Assembly: GCA_902782665.1 (NCBI GenBank)
Contig: CACZOA010000011.1
Location: 1-64,000 of the forward strand
Length of the DNA stretch: 64,000 bases
Direction: 5' to 3'
Source: an uncultured Bacteroidales bacterium
GTDB lineage: Bacteria; Bacteroidota; Bacteroidia; Bacteroidales; Paludibacteraceae
The notes beneath the pieces were generated by a model, which was given only the letters and a program-made list of their open reading frames with translations, did not search any database and had not been told where the DNA came from. This document shows, piece by piece, positions 41,986 through 51,499 of this stretch; positions within the stretch are counted from its first letter, which is position 1; each line of letters opens with the position of its first letter. Position numbers and translations under genes: made by a program.

Positions 41986-43269
41986 TTATTTGAAAAGCTT
42001 CTTCAAATCATCCACCTTATCTGTCTTTTCCCATGTGAACAATTCCACAGTACGCTCAAAGACATTGCCATTAGCATCTTTGAATGTCTTGTCAACCTTC
42101 ACTGGTTTACGGCCTACATGTCCGTAAGCTGCAGTCTCTAAATAGATAGGCTGACGAAGTTTCAACCTCTCCTCTATCGCCTTTGGACGGAAGTCGAATA
42201 AACCGCTTTTGCTGATCTTGTCTGCCATCTCGCCGTCTGAAATGCCTGTTGTTGAAGTGCCGTAAGTGTTGATGTATAGATTCATTGGCTCAGCCACACC
42301 GATAGCGTATGCCACCTGTACCAAACACTCTTTTGCCAAACCAGCAGCAACAATGTTCTTAGCCAAGTGACGAGCTGCGTATGCTGCTGAACGGTCTACC
42401 TTACTTGGATCTTTTCCTGAGAATGCTCCACCACCGTGAGCTCCCTTGCCACCGTATGTGTCAACGATGATCTTACGACCTGTCAAACCAGTGTCTCCGT
42501 GAGGTCCACCGATCACAAACTTACCAGTTGGGTTGACAAACAACTTATAGTCGCCAGCCTTTAGAAGCTCAGCGTAAACCTTAGATTGTTTAGCCACACG
42601 AGGAAGAAGAATCTTCTCCACGTCTTCCTTGATCTTTGCGACCATCTGCTTATCCGCAGCATCCTGGTTTATACCATTGCCAGCCAACACAAACTCATCA
42701 TGCTGAGTACTGATAACAATTGCGTCGATACGCTTAGGACGATTATCATCTCCATATTCGATTGTCACCTGACTCTTTGCGTCTGGGCGTAGATACGGCA
42801 TCAATTTACCCTCTTTTCTGATTGCCGACAACTCACGAAGGATAGCGTGCGACAAATCAAGAGAGATAGGCATATAGTTTTCAGTCTCATCAGTAGCGTA
42901 ACCGAACATCATACCCTGGTCGCCGGCACCCTGCTCCTCATCCTTTCTGTCCACACCACGGTTGATATCCGGGCTCTGGCCATGGATGGCAGAAAACACA
43001 CCACATGAATTACCGTCAAACATATATTCACTCTTAGTGTAACCGATCTTGTTGATCACTTCACGAGCAACCTCCTGAAGATTAACGTAAGCACGGCTGT
43101 TAACCTCACCTGCAAGCACCACCTGACCGGTAGTGACAAGAGTCTCACATGCTACTTTCGACTCAGGATACTGAGCTAGAAAATTGTCGAGCACTGCGTC
43201 TGAAATCTGGTCAGCCACTTTGTCTGGATGACCTTCAGAAACTGATTCTGATGTAAAGAAATATCCCAT
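41986..43269 (-). CDS. metK: S-adenosylmethionine synthetase
   Basis: 427 residues. The N-terminal [20 protein letters not shown] carries the ATP-binding His. [13 protein letters not shown], the [20 protein letters not shown] segment and [20 protein letters not shown] are family signatures. It makes SAM from methionine and ATP. Length is at the upper end of the usual range, as in other Bacteroidota. A SAM-II-type riboswitch and a good promoter precede it, so expression should fall when SAM is high. Confidence 0.97.
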   Translation of the reverse strand: MGYFFTSESVSEGHPDKVADQISDAVLDNFLAQYPESKVACETLVTTGQVVLAGEVNSRAYVNLQEVAREVINKIGYTKSEYMFDGNSCGVFSAIHGQSPDINRGVDRKDEEQGAGDQGMMFGYATDETENYMPISLDLSHAILRELSAIRKEGKLMPYLRPDAKSQVTIEYGDDNRPKRIDAIVISTQHDEFVLAGNGINQDAADKQMVAKIKEDVEKILLPRVAKQSKVYAELLKAGDYKLFVNPTGKFVIGGPHGDTGLTGRKIIVDTYGGKGAHGGGAFSGKDPSKVDRSAAYAARHLAKNIVAAGLAKECLVQVAYAIGVAEPMNLYINTYGTSTTGISDGEMADKISKSGLFDFRPKAIEERLKLRQPIYLETAAYGHVGRKPVKVDKTFKDANGNVFERTVELFTWEKTDKVDDLKKLFK

Positions 43270-43414
43270 AATTCTATTATTTTATTCTATTTTTTCTGAC
43301 GACGGTGAAAATGATAGCCTGAGGCATTTGAAGACGGGTTCATGTTTAAAAACAAAAAACGCAAATACGGATGTATCTGCGATTCATAAAAAACAACTAA
43401 AAACATTGAAGAAA

Positions 43415-43467
43415 CTACCGTTTTAGCATTTTTTTATTGTGGTTGCAATCGCACAAATCCGTCCACA
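43415..43467 (-). ncRNA. SAM-II-type riboswitch in the metK leader
   Basis: On the minus strand, TGTGGACGGATTTGTGCGAT is followed by TGCAACCACAATAAAAAAAT and GCTAAAACGGTAG. This has the layout of SAM-II aptamers: P1 stem TGTGG/CCACA, a loop with GATTTGT..CGATTGCAACC, an A-rich linker and the conserved ATGCTAAAACGG, whose CGG... segment can pair back into the loop as the pseudoknot. It lies about 145 bases before the metK start and about 15 bases after the -7 box, a typical place. Recognised from the remembered SAM-II consensus, not from a covariance search. Confidence 0.8.
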
Positions 43468-43481
43468 TTTCATTTTCATTG

Positions 43482-43511
43482 CAAAATTACTAAAAAATCA
43501 GAAACTCCAAA
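43482..43511 (-). promoter_or_regulatory. metK promoter
   Basis: On the minus strand TTTG (43511-43508), 18 bases, TAATTTTG (43489-43482), a good Bacteroidota promoter directly upstream of the riboswitch. Confidence 0.65.
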
Positions 43512-43714
43512 AGAATGGTATTAAAATTATCATCGCCTATTTTGGGTAGATTTTCCCTCATTTCTTCCAATAGTGTATTTATATTCTTTTTTTATACATT
43601 TAAGTTTCATTTTGTAGAAAAAATGTAAAAAAGAAAGTGCTATTTTATATTTTTTTTCTAATTTTGCTTTATCTATTGTGAATAGAAAAAACAAAAAACT
43701 ATACATATTAAATT

Positions 43715-46700
43715 ATGGCTAAAGAAAAAAAATTCATCACTTGTGATGGTAACCAGGCAGCTGCACATATTTCATATATGTTCAGCGAATGTGCTTGTAT
43801 CTACCCAATCACACCATCGTCTACAATGGCAGAATATGTAGATGAGTGGGCTGCTGCAGGCAGAAAGAACATTTTTGGTGAGACTGTATCGGTTACAGAA
43901 ATGCAGTCAGAGGCTGGTGCTGCAGGTGCAGTACACGGATCAATCCAGGCAGGTGCGTTGACATCTACTTACACAGCTTCTCAGGGATTGCTTCTTATGA
44001 TTCCTAACATGTACAAGATTGCTGCAGAGAAGATGCCAGCAGTTTTCCATGTTTCAGCACGTACAATCGCTTCTCACACATTATGTATCTTTGGTGACCA
44101 CCAGGACGTATACGCTTGTCGTCAGACTGGTTTCGCTATGCTTGCTGAAGGTTCAGTACAGGAAGTGATGGATCTTGCAGGTGTTGCACACCTTTCAACA
44201 ATCAAGAGCCAGGTTCCATTCCTTAACTTCTTCGATGGATTCCGTACATCACACGAGATCCAGAAGATCGAGATGCTTGAGAACGACGATCTTGCTCCAC
44301 TAATCGATCAGGAGAAACTTGCTGAGTTCCGTCAGCGTGCTCTTTCACCACTTCACCCAGTAATGCGTGGTATGGCTGAGAACCCTGACACATTCTTTAC
44401 TCACCGTGAGTCTTGCAACACAATGTACAACAATGTGCCTGCAATCGTAGAGAACTACATGAAGGAGATCTCAAAGATCACTGGCCGTGAGTACAACCTA
44501 TTTGACTACTACGGAGCAAAGGATGCTGAGTACGTAATCGTTGCTATGGGTTCAGTAACAGAGTGTATCCGTGAGACAATCGACTACCTAACAAAGCAGG
44601 GTAAGAAGGTTGGTCTAGTTGCAGTTCACTTGTTCCGTCCATTCTCAACTAAGCATTTGCTTGCTGCAGTTCCTTCAACTTGTAAGGTACTTACAGTTCT
44701 TGACAGAACTAAGGAGCCAGGAGCAAACGGAGATCCTCTATATCTTGATGTATGCGAGGCTTACAACGGTGTTAAGAACGCTCCTAAGATTATCGCTGGT
44801 CGTTACGGTCTTGGATCAAACGACACTACTCCAGCCCAGATGATCTCAGTATACGAGAACGCTGCAATGAACGAGCCTAAGCACCACTTCACAGTAGGTA
44901 TCGTTGATGACGTTACATTCACATCACTTCCTAAGAAGGAGGAGATCGCTGTTTCAGGTGAGGGTATGTTCGAGGCTAAGTTCTTCGGTCTTGGTGCCGA
45001 CGGTACTGTAGGTGCTAACAAGAACTCAATCAAGATCATCGGTGACAACACAAACAAGTATTGCCAGGCTTACTTCTCATACGACTCTAAGAAGTCAGGA
45101 GGTTTCACTTGTTCACACCTTCGTTTCGGTGACAACCAGATCCGTTCTACATATTTGGTAACTACTCCTAATTTCGTAGCTTGCCACGTTCAGGCTTACT
45201 TGAAGATGTACGATGTGACTCGTGGTCTTCGTAAGAACGGTACATTCCTATTGAACACAATCTGGGATGGTGAGGAGTTGGTTAAGAACCTTCCAAACAA
45301 TGTAAAGAGATATTTCGCACAGAACAATATCACAGTTTACTACATCAACGCTACTAAGATTGCTCAGGAGATTGGTCTAGGCAACAGAACTAACACAATC
45401 CTTCAGTCAGCATTCTTCCGTATCACAGAGGTTATCCCTGTTGATCTTGCAGTAGAGCAGATGAAGAAGTTCATCGTTAAGTCTTACGGTAAGAAGGGTC
45501 AGGACGTTGTTGATAAGAACTACGCTGCAGTTGATCGCGGTGGTGAGTACAAGAAGTTGACAGTAGATGCTTCATGGGCAAATCTTGCTGACGACAAGGA
45601 GGAGGCACACAACGATCCTAAGTTCATCCACGATGTTGTACGTACAATCAACGCTCAGAACGGTGACCTTCTACCAGTTTCTGCATTCAAGGGTATTGAG
45701 TGTGGTGAGTGGCCTGCAGGTACAGCTGCTTACGAGAAGCGTGGAGTATCAACATTCGTTCCAGTTTGGAACGCAGCAGACTGTGTAGAGTGTAACAACT
45801 GTGCATATGTATGTCCTCACTCATGTATCCGTCCAATCGTTATGGATGCTAACGAGGTTAAGGGCATCAAGGGTGATGTTCGTGAGATGAAGGCACCAGC
45901 TGCTTTGAAGGGTATGAACTTCAGAATCCAGGTAGGTGTTATGGACTGTCTAGGTTGTGGTAACTGTGTAGACGTATGTCTTGGTAACAACGACGAGAAG
46001 GGTAAGAATGCTCTTAAGATGGTTCCATTCGATCCAAGTTCAGCTGCTACAGCTACTGAGGCTGCTAACTGGGATTACGCAGTTAAGAACGTTAAGTCAA
46101 AGCAGAACCTAGTTGATATCACAGCTAATGTTAAGAACAGCCAGTTGGCTACTCCATTGTTCGAGTTCTCTGGAGCATGTTCAGGTTGTGGTGAGACTCC
46201 ATACGTTAAGTTGATTTCTCAGTTGTTCGGTGAGCGTGAGATCGTAGCTAACGCAACAGGATGTTCTTCAATCTACTCTGGTTCAATTCCTTCAACTCCA
46301 TACACAACTAACGAGAAGGGTCACGGTCCAGCTTGGGCTAACTCTTTGTTCGAGGACTTCTGTGAGTTCGGTCTAGGAATGGAGCTTGCAAACGAGAAGA
46401 TGCGCGCAAGAATTGAGGCTGTAATGAATGACGCTATCGCTTCAGACTGCACACCAGCAGACGCTAAGGAGTTGTTCAAGTCATGGATCGAGAACAAGAA
46501 CGACGCTGCTAAGTCATCTGAGATCTGCGACAAGTTGTTCCCAATGATCGACGCTAACAAAGATAAGTGCAACCACTGCAAGCAGTTGTCAGAGCTTAAG
46601 GGTTACATGATCAAGAGAAGCCAGTGGATCATCGGTGGAGACGGTGCTTCATACGATATCGGTTACGGTGGTCTAGACCATGTTATCGCATCTGGTAAGA

Positions 46701-47272
46701 ATGTAAACATCCTAGTACTTGATACTGAGGTTTACTCTAACACTGGTGGTCAGTCATCTAAGGCTACTCCACTTGGTGCTATCGCTAAGTTCGCTGCATC
46801 AGGTAAGAGAGTACGTAAGAAAGACCTTGGTATGATCGCAACTACTTACGGTTATGTTTACGTTGCTCAGATCGCTATGGGAGCTAATCCTGCACAGTGC
46901 TTGAAGGCATTGAAGGAGGCAGAGGCATACGACGGTCCATCTTTGGTTATCGCTTACGCACCATGTATCAACCACGGTTTGAAGGCAGGTATGGGTAAGG
47001 CACAGGCTGAGGAGAAGAAGGCTGTTGAGTGCGGTTACTGGCACCTATGGAGATTCAACCCAGCTCTTGAGGCAGAGGGTAAGAATCCATTCACTCTTGA
47101 CTCTAAGGAGCCTGACTACACTAAGTTCCAGGATTTCTTGAAGGGTGAGAACCGTTACGCTTCAGTAATGAAGATGTACCCTTCTGAGGCTCAGGAGTTG
47201 TTCAACGCAAGCGAGGAAATGGCTAAGAAGCGTTACCAGAGCTACGTTCGTATGAGCAAAATGGAATATTAA
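43715..47272 (+). CDS. nifJ: Pyruvate:ferredoxin (flavodoxin) oxidoreductase, single chain
   Basis: 1185 residues, full length for the homodimeric enzyme. N-terminal YPITPSSTMAEYVDEW (domain I), two 4Fe-4S ferredoxin motifs CVECNNCAYVCPHSC (about 690-704) and CLGCGNCVDVC (about 747-757), the domain VI Cys pair CSGCGETPY, and the thiamine diphosphate motif GDGASYDIGYGGLDHV ending in NTGGQSSKATP. It oxidises pyruvate to acetyl-CoA, CO2 and reduced ferredoxin in anaerobic metabolism. Codon use is strongly biased (AAC, AAG, GGT, CGT), a sign of very high expression compared with its neighbours. Confidence 0.97.
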   Translation: MAKEKKFITCDGNQAAAHISYMFSECACIYPITPSSTMAEYVDEWAAAGRKNIFGETVSVTEMQSEAGAAGAVHGSIQAGALTSTYTASQGLLLMIPNMYKIAAEKMPAVFHVSARTIASHTLCIFGDHQDVYACRQTGFAMLAEGSVQEVMDLAGVAHLSTIKSQVPFLNFFDGFRTSHEIQKIEMLENDDLAPLIDQEKLAEFRQRALSPLHPVMRGMAENPDTFFTHRESCNTMYNNVPAIVENYMKEISKITGREYNLFDYYGAKDAEYVIVAMGSVTECIRETIDYLTKQGKKVGLVAVHLFRPFSTKHLLAAVPSTCKVLTVLDRTKEPGANGDPLYLDVCEAYNGVKNAPKIIAGRYGLGSNDTTPAQMISVYENAAMNEPKHHFTVGIVDDVTFTSLPKKEEIAVSGEGMFEAKFFGLGADGTVGANKNSIKIIGDNTNKYCQAYFSYDSKKSGGFTCSHLRFGDNQIRSTYLVTTPNFVACHVQAYLKMYDVTRGLRKNGTFLLNTIWDGEELVKNLPNNVKRYFAQNNITVYYINATKIAQEIGLGNRTNTILQSAFFRITEVIPVDLAVEQMKKFIVKSYGKKGQDVVDKNYAAVDRGGEYKKLTVDASWANLADDKEEAHNDPKFIHDVVRTINAQNGDLLPVSAFKGIECGEWPAGTAAYEKRGVSTFVPVWNAADCVECNNCAYVCPHSCIRPIVMDANEVKGIKGDVREMKAPAALKGMNFRIQVGVMDCLGCGNCVDVCLGNNDEKGKNALKMVPFDPSSAATATEAANWDYAVKNVKSKQNLVDITANVKNSQLATPLFEFSGACSGCGETPYVKLISQLFGEREIVANATGCSSIYSGSIPSTPYTTNEKGHGPAWANSLFEDFCEFGLGMELANEKMRARIEAVMNDAIASDCTPADAKELFKSWIENKNDAAKSSEICDKLFPMIDANKDKCNHCKQLSELKGYMIKRSQWIIGGDGASYDIGYGGLDHVIASGKNVNILVLDTEVYSNTGGQSSKATPLGAIAKFAASGKRVRKKDLGMIATTYGYVYVAQIAMGANPAQCLKALKEAEAYDGPSLVIAYAPCINHGLKAGMGKAQAEEKKAVECGYWHLWRFNPALEAEGKNPFTLDSKEPDYTKFQDFLKGENRYASVMKMYPSEAQELFNASEEMAKKRYQSYVRMSKMEY

Positions 47273-47293
47273 TAGATAATCCATTATAACAAT

Positions 47294-47326
47294 GAGAGCG
47301 GCATTTTTCAATGCCGCTCTTTTTGT
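47294..47326 (+). terminator. nifJ terminator
   Basis: Stem GAGCGGCATT / AATGCCGCTC with a TTTC loop followed by a T-run, 22 bases after the stop. Confidence 0.9.
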
Positions 47327-47466
47327 TTATTTAAATATGTATGTCTGTTAGATTTTAATATTCTGTTTCTTAAAATAGATGATTGTCAAGGGACGATGTT
47401 TTATGAATTTTGGGCCTGCCCCATTCTACCGTGCGAATTTTAAGCGAGCACTTAATAAAAATTGAT

Positions 47467-47530
47467 CCGCTCACCCTACGGGTTCGCGGAGAAAGAGAAG
47501 GTAAGGGCGTTCCGCCCTTTGGAATCCTCT
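47467..47530 (+). repeat. Dispersed hairpin repeat type 1, copy C (diverged)
   Basis: CCGCTCACCCTACGGGTTCG, a purine-rich spacer, then GTAAGGGCGTTCCGCCCTTT and GGAATCCTC. Same order as copies A and B with more changes; the GGGCG-TTC-CGCCC hairpin is intact. Confidence 0.6.
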
Positions 47531-47642
47531 ATATATGAAAGACCGTCTATTATATTTGACTCAATTAAAGTATTCTTAAATCAATGGGGATAATTTTGGG
47601 ATATGTCTGCCATATATTTGAGATTGGCAAAAATGGTTACCC

Positions 47643-48629
47643 CTACCCAAAATATTTTTTTAATACTGCCAAGGAAATCAAATCCTCTCGTTTTTTATCC
47701 ATGAATTGAGCAACATATTCATGCGCGTGCTCAATAATTGCCTTTGCTTCTTCAGGATGGTCGTGATAATATCGCACACGTTCCTCAACATCGGAGAAAT
47801 CAGATGCCACCTCCACATAATGGTAATTAGGAATCAATGTTCCCTCCATAAACCATGTCTCACAAGTGGGACGAGGCATCACTGCCAAAGAATTGGATGA
47901 CATCACCCATTTAAGATTGCTGGCGACGTCGTTTCCCTCAATAGCCATTATGAACTGATAATCAAGGTGCTCCTCGATAGTCATCTTGCCTGTCCTCCAC
48001 TCTATTGGCGAATCGGTCTTGCGTCCCACGTCTCCTACATCAAAGAGAGGATTGCCATAAAACTTCGTCATGAAATCCTTTCTTGACTGTTTTCCTGCAA
48101 TTTTTCCACGAAAAATCACTTTGAATTCTTTTTCTTCGAATTGTTTGCTATCATTCACAAAAATGAAATGACGAACCTTGTCGAGTTTTAATACAATTGA
48201 ATTGCGATTATCATCACATAATGGACGACTCTTCACAACAGACGGGATTTCTGGCACATACGTTACATCGCCAGGCTCAAATCCCCATCTTTTATCTCCG
48301 GGAAAAAAGCGTGTAAACTCGTATGTATCATGCATATACACATTCCCACCCCACACTTTTTTCCACGATTCACTTAATCGTTCCGCAGATTCTGGCAAAA
48401 CAACCGGAGAGTCAATTTGACAATAATAATCCACACGCTTCATAATATAGTCACGATCTTTTCGTGATTCAATTTGAGCAAGTAGATGTGGCAAACGATT
48501 TCGACAAAAACAACGAGGCATCAACAGCCTCATATAACAACGCAGATAGTAGGCGAATTTCATATTCTTCCCACTATTCAAAGTATAATATATCTTTCTT
48601 AACATCCGATTGTCTGTATTAGTCAACAC
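47643..48629 (-). CDS. Glycosyltransferase family 90 (CAP10-like) protein
   Basis: 328 residues (ATG 48605 is an alternative start). The C-terminal half has the CAP10/GT90 pattern: FKVIFRGKIAGKQSRKDFMT, MTIEEHLDYQFIMAIEGNDV then ASNLKWVMSSNSLAVMPRPT and ETWFMEGTLIPNYHYVEVAS. Family members add sugars to capsule, LPS or protein. Isolated from other polysaccharide genes here, so the acceptor is unknown. Likely cytoplasmic or peripheral membrane. Confidence 0.8.
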   Translation of the reverse strand: MLTNTDNRMLRKIYYTLNSGKNMKFAYYLRCYMRLLMPRCFCRNRLPHLLAQIESRKDRDYIMKRVDYYCQIDSPVVLPESAERLSESWKKVWGGNVYMHDTYEFTRFFPGDKRWGFEPGDVTYVPEIPSVVKSRPLCDDNRNSIVLKLDKVRHFIFVNDSKQFEEKEFKVIFRGKIAGKQSRKDFMTKFYGNPLFDVGDVGRKTDSPIEWRTGKMTIEEHLDYQFIMAIEGNDVASNLKWVMSSNSLAVMPRPTCETWFMEGTLIPNYHYVEVASDFSDVEERVRYYHDHPEEAKAIIEHAHEYVAQFMDKKREDLISLAVLKKYFG

Positions 48630-48783
48630 TATGCCATACAGATAATTGCACAGCGTGGCAAAATTAACAATATTTTATTTGTTTTGTTGTAGACTAATTG
48701 ATAATTTTGCAAATGAATGGAATTTCAAAATAGTTTTGAAATTTTAGTCCAGAATTTTATAAAACAACAAAATATAAAGAACA

Positions 48784-49641
48784 ATGACTATCAAAGCATT
48801 AAACGGAGGTAAGCTCCTATGCCTTATGGCAACAGTAGCAGGTGTTATGACACTTGGATCTTGTAACAAAGACGATGACGAACCAGAACCAGAACCTGCA
48901 CCAGTGGTTCCTGTAGACCCAACACCAAAGAAGGTTGTCTACCCAGACCAGTTCTCTTTCAGACTTAACAATTCAACACCAGACTCACTTAACTCAGGAG
49001 ACACAATCAAGGCAAACACATTGCTTGCTGATGGTGTTAACTCAGATAGCGTTAGCGTAGACGTGGTTCTTCGCAACAAGACAATGGTAGATCCTGCATC
49101 TGTAACATTCACAGTTTCTAACTCAATCCTAGGAAAGGTTAACGTTTCAGGTAACGCTTCTATCACAGACTCTATCTACAGCATCACATTCCCTGCTATT
49201 GAGGGTTCTTACGCTTTGTCTATCAACGGTAAGGCAAGAAACTTTACTGTTGCTGGTACAGGAAAAGCAATTACTGCTAGTTCAAGAAACTTCTCTAACA
49301 GCTATGTTGTTGTATTTACATCAGACAATGCTAAAGCTGGTGAATTTACATTTACTCCATATTCAGAAACAGAGGATGGTTCTGTATATGCTAAACTATC
49401 TGGAAATGGTAAGTTTGTTGCATTAACAGAAGATGATTACAACGGTTATCTATCTGGAAATAAAGGTCTTTTGGAAGTGGCATTGAAAGATGTTGCTGAT
49501 GAGGATTGGAAGTCAAGCATTAATAATGCAAATTATTTTGCTTATCAGTCAGGAGATAAGATCTTTTTAGGAAAGGTTTCTAATTTCGTAGGAGCATCTC
49601 TTCGTGAAGCATCTTCAATGACAGTTTCATTGACATTCTAA
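48784..49641 (+). CDS. Surface lipoprotein, highly expressed codon use
   Basis: 285 residues. Lipobox TLGSC (Cys27) followed by NKDDDEPEPEP, an acidic sequence like the Bacteroidota lipoprotein export signal for surface display, then a Pro/Val linker and a beta-rich body with no recognised family. Codons in the first ~160 positions are strongly optimised (AAC, AAG, GGT) like nifJ. After about base 49260, AAT/AAA/GAA become common, an abrupt change within one gene. A terminator follows at 49685-49710. Function unknown; possibly an abundant cell-surface protein. Confidence 0.75.
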   Translation: MTIKALNGGKLLCLMATVAGVMTLGSCNKDDDEPEPEPAPVVPVDPTPKKVVYPDQFSFRLNNSTPDSLNSGDTIKANTLLADGVNSDSVSVDVVLRNKTMVDPASVTFTVSNSILGKVNVSGNASITDSIYSITFPAIEGSYALSINGKARNFTVAGTGKAITASSRNFSNSYVVVFTSDNAKAGEFTFTPYSETEDGSVYAKLSGNGKFVALTEDDYNGYLSGNKGLLEVALKDVADEDWKSSINNANYFAYQSGDKIFLGKVSNFVGASLREASSMTVSLTF

Positions 49642-49684
49642 TGATAATGTAGTTTCAAACGAGACTACAGCATCATCAATTCAT

Positions 49685-49717
49685 AAGCCCGGCATTTATA
49701 TGTCGGGCTTTTTTTAG
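49685..49717 (+). terminator. Terminator of the surface lipoprotein gene
   Basis: Stem AAGCCCGGCAT / ATGTCGGGCTT (one G-T pair), four-base loop, followed by a T7 run. Confidence 0.9.
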
Positions 49718-49727
49718 ATATAATATT

Positions 49728-49866
49728 CTAATTTGTTGACTTCCACTCCTCAAAATAAGAATCGTAATCAAACGCTGCTAAAATTATGCGTGTGACGGCT
49801 ACATTATCTTCCATATTACATTCGTAAGTGACTGAGGAATGTGCACCTACACAGCCAGTAGATATT
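49728..49866 (-). pseudogene. Possible coding remnant
   Basis: A 45-codon open stretch ending at TAG 49728-49730 reads GCVGAHSSVTYECN, MEDNVAVTRIILAA and FDYDSYFEEWKSTN, which looks protein-like. It has no upstream start (a TAA at 49867-49869 closes it), so it may be the tail of a deleted gene. Confidence 0.25.
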
Positions 49867-49926
49867 TATAATATTCCATAAGTATTATGTTTTGTTTGTC
49901 AGAAAAATATCATGTTGAGAATGAAT

Positions 49927-50664
49927 TTATTTTAAAACCGCACGGACAGGTAATCCTTCTGTGCGATTGACATTGTAGAAAGTCCCGTGCTTTGTTTTAA
50001 GAAATTCCAAATAGTGAGCGGATATATTGGACTCTTCATTTAACGAAGAAGACCAATAGAGTCCACCGAACGCATCTCTCCAATGTTCCGAACCCTTACG
50101 AGAGCCCGCAGCTGGAAGAAAAATAGAATTTCCATTCTTGCCTGTGAATTTTGCTCCGAACACTCCGTTTTGTTCTGTCAAACTGCGGTCACAGTATCTC
50201 CAAAGTTCAGATAGTTCTTCAAATGTAGGCATGCGCCATTCAGATCCCCAATTGACGGTGGCAGCGTCATCCTCTGGAAGAAGAGTGGAAAGACTGTCAA
50301 CTATTCCGTCGTCTTCATTTATACAATATTTTCTACAGAAATACATATCCCACCCCAATTGATCTGACTTTTCTGTTTCTAACACTACTTGATTTTTTTT
50401 ATTAAACGTAATGTATTTATATGTGGTTTCGTCGTATACATCCTTAGTCTTTGTCTCACCCCAAGCGAAATAGGCTCCATATTCTTCAGGTTTTGTTGCT
50501 CCGACGTTGCACGTCGCCCACTTTGTACCGCTTGGAAGACCAAGGTCGACATATTCATGTCCACCTGCAATATTTTTGCCTTTGGTCTTCAATTTATTCT
50601 GTGCGGAACATCCAACTCCGCAGACCATTAGCAACATTATTATCTGAAGTATAAACTTCTTCAT
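49927..50664 (-). CDS. Secreted Fib_succ_major (FISUMP) domain protein
   Basis: 245 residues with a signal peptide (1-21). The rest is one Fibrobacter succinogenes major paralogous domain: YVDLGLPSGTKWATCNVGAT, EEYGAYFAWGET, WGSEWRMPTFEELSELW, GNSIFLPAAGSR, YWSSSL and a final GLPVRAVLK. The fold is formylglycine-generating-enzyme-like and is usually part of secreted or lipid-anchored proteins of unknown role. The N-terminal GVGCSAQ could also be read as a weak lipobox. Located 22 bases downstream of the next gene on the same strand. Confidence 0.88.
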   Translation of the reverse strand: MKKFILQIIMLLMVCGVGCSAQNKLKTKGKNIAGGHEYVDLGLPSGTKWATCNVGATKPEEYGAYFAWGETKTKDVYDETTYKYITFNKKNQVVLETEKSDQLGWDMYFCRKYCINEDDGIVDSLSTLLPEDDAATVNWGSEWRMPTFEELSELWRYCDRSLTEQNGVFGAKFTGKNGNSIFLPAAGSRKGSEHWRDAFGGLYWSSSLNEESNISAHYLEFLKTKHGTFYNVNRTEGLPVRAVLK

Positions 50665-50686
50665 ATTGTATATGATTTTTTAATTA

Positions 50687-51319
50687 TCAATTTCCAAAAT
50701 ATTGTATAAGCCATCCCAAATTGAACAGAAATGAATGTTCTTTGATTTTGGTTCCTTTATAATTTCCAATACTGGTTAAATCGTGATTAAAACCAGTTCC
50801 AAAATAAATTCCATTACTGAACATTATCTTAAATTGGTAAGTGCCACCAAAAATAAATGGCTTATAATCAAACGGAATGGATTTTCTTCCGGGATTAAAT
50901 GTAAAATCTGGAGCAAATGAAATGTATCCCACGTGTCCCTTCCCCTCGTCGTACGCAATCTTACCAAATATAGGAAGAGGAATAGCAATTGTTGGATTTA
51001 TGGAAATATGGTTGGATTTAAACTTTGTCTCTTTGCCATAAATATCATAGAATGTATTATTTCCTTGTGAGAAAACAATATTCAACTCAAATGGATCACT
51101 TTTTGCGCCACAGGAAATTCTAACACCAGGATTAGATTCAATCGAACAACAATCTTCTTTAAGCTTATTGATGAATGACTTATTATAATGGTCTATGTGC
51201 ACTCCACCATCCACAGATATTCCAGCCTTAGGTGGATAATAGCCTCCTGCAAACACAGATGATCCACAAAGAAGCAAGGATATTGTGATTCCTATTCTCA
51301 CAAGTTTGGCCAACTTCAT
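50687..51319 (-). CDS. Predicted outer-membrane beta-barrel-like protein
   Basis: 210 residues. Signal peptide (about 1-25, ending SVFA), then alternating amphipathic strands with aromatic girdles (GYISFAPDFTFNP, FIFGGTYQFKIMFSNGIYFG) and a C-terminal strand LFNLGWLIQYFGN ending in an aromatic-rich segment, as in small outer-membrane barrels. Two adjacent Cys occur in KEDCCSIES. No family recognised. Probably co-transcribed with the Fib_succ_major gene downstream. Confidence 0.6.
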   Translation of the reverse strand: MKLAKLVRIGITISLLLCGSSVFAGGYYPPKAGISVDGGVHIDHYNKSFINKLKEDCCSIESNPGVRISCGAKSDPFELNIVFSQGNNTFYDIYGKETKFKSNHISINPTIAIPLPIFGKIAYDEGKGHVGYISFAPDFTFNPGRKSIPFDYKPFIFGGTYQFKIMFSNGIYFGTGFNHDLTSIGNYKGTKIKEHSFLFNLGWLIQYFGN

Positions 51320-51448
51320 AATTTCTAAATTTATGATTTCTGATATTCTCTACAAATATAATTTTAATAAACGACTGTTGCCAATAATCAAGAGGAAATG
51401 AAAAACTCGGTAGATAAATTTGATTTGGTTTAAGTGTCAATAATAAAA

Positions 51449-51476
51449 AAAGAGACGCGATTCCCCGCGTCTCTTT
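51449..51476. terminator. Terminator downstream of cstA
   Basis: Perfect stem AAAGAGACGCG / CGCGTCTCTTT with a six-base loop, flanked by an A-run that becomes a T-run on the minus strand, 24 bases after the cstA stop. Confidence 0.85.
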
Positions 51477-51499
51477 ACATCAATATTTCACATCAGGAT

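Larger units (their letters stand above)
43270..43714. other. 445-base divergent region between metK and nifJ
   Basis: Holds the metK leader with riboswitch (43415-43467), the metK promoter (43482-43511) and, for nifJ, a TAATTTTG element at 43659-43666. No gene. Confidence 0.7.
47273..47642. other. 370-base intergenic region after nifJ
   Basis: Contains the nifJ terminator and the diverged dispersed repeat copy C. No gene recognised. Confidence 0.55.
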
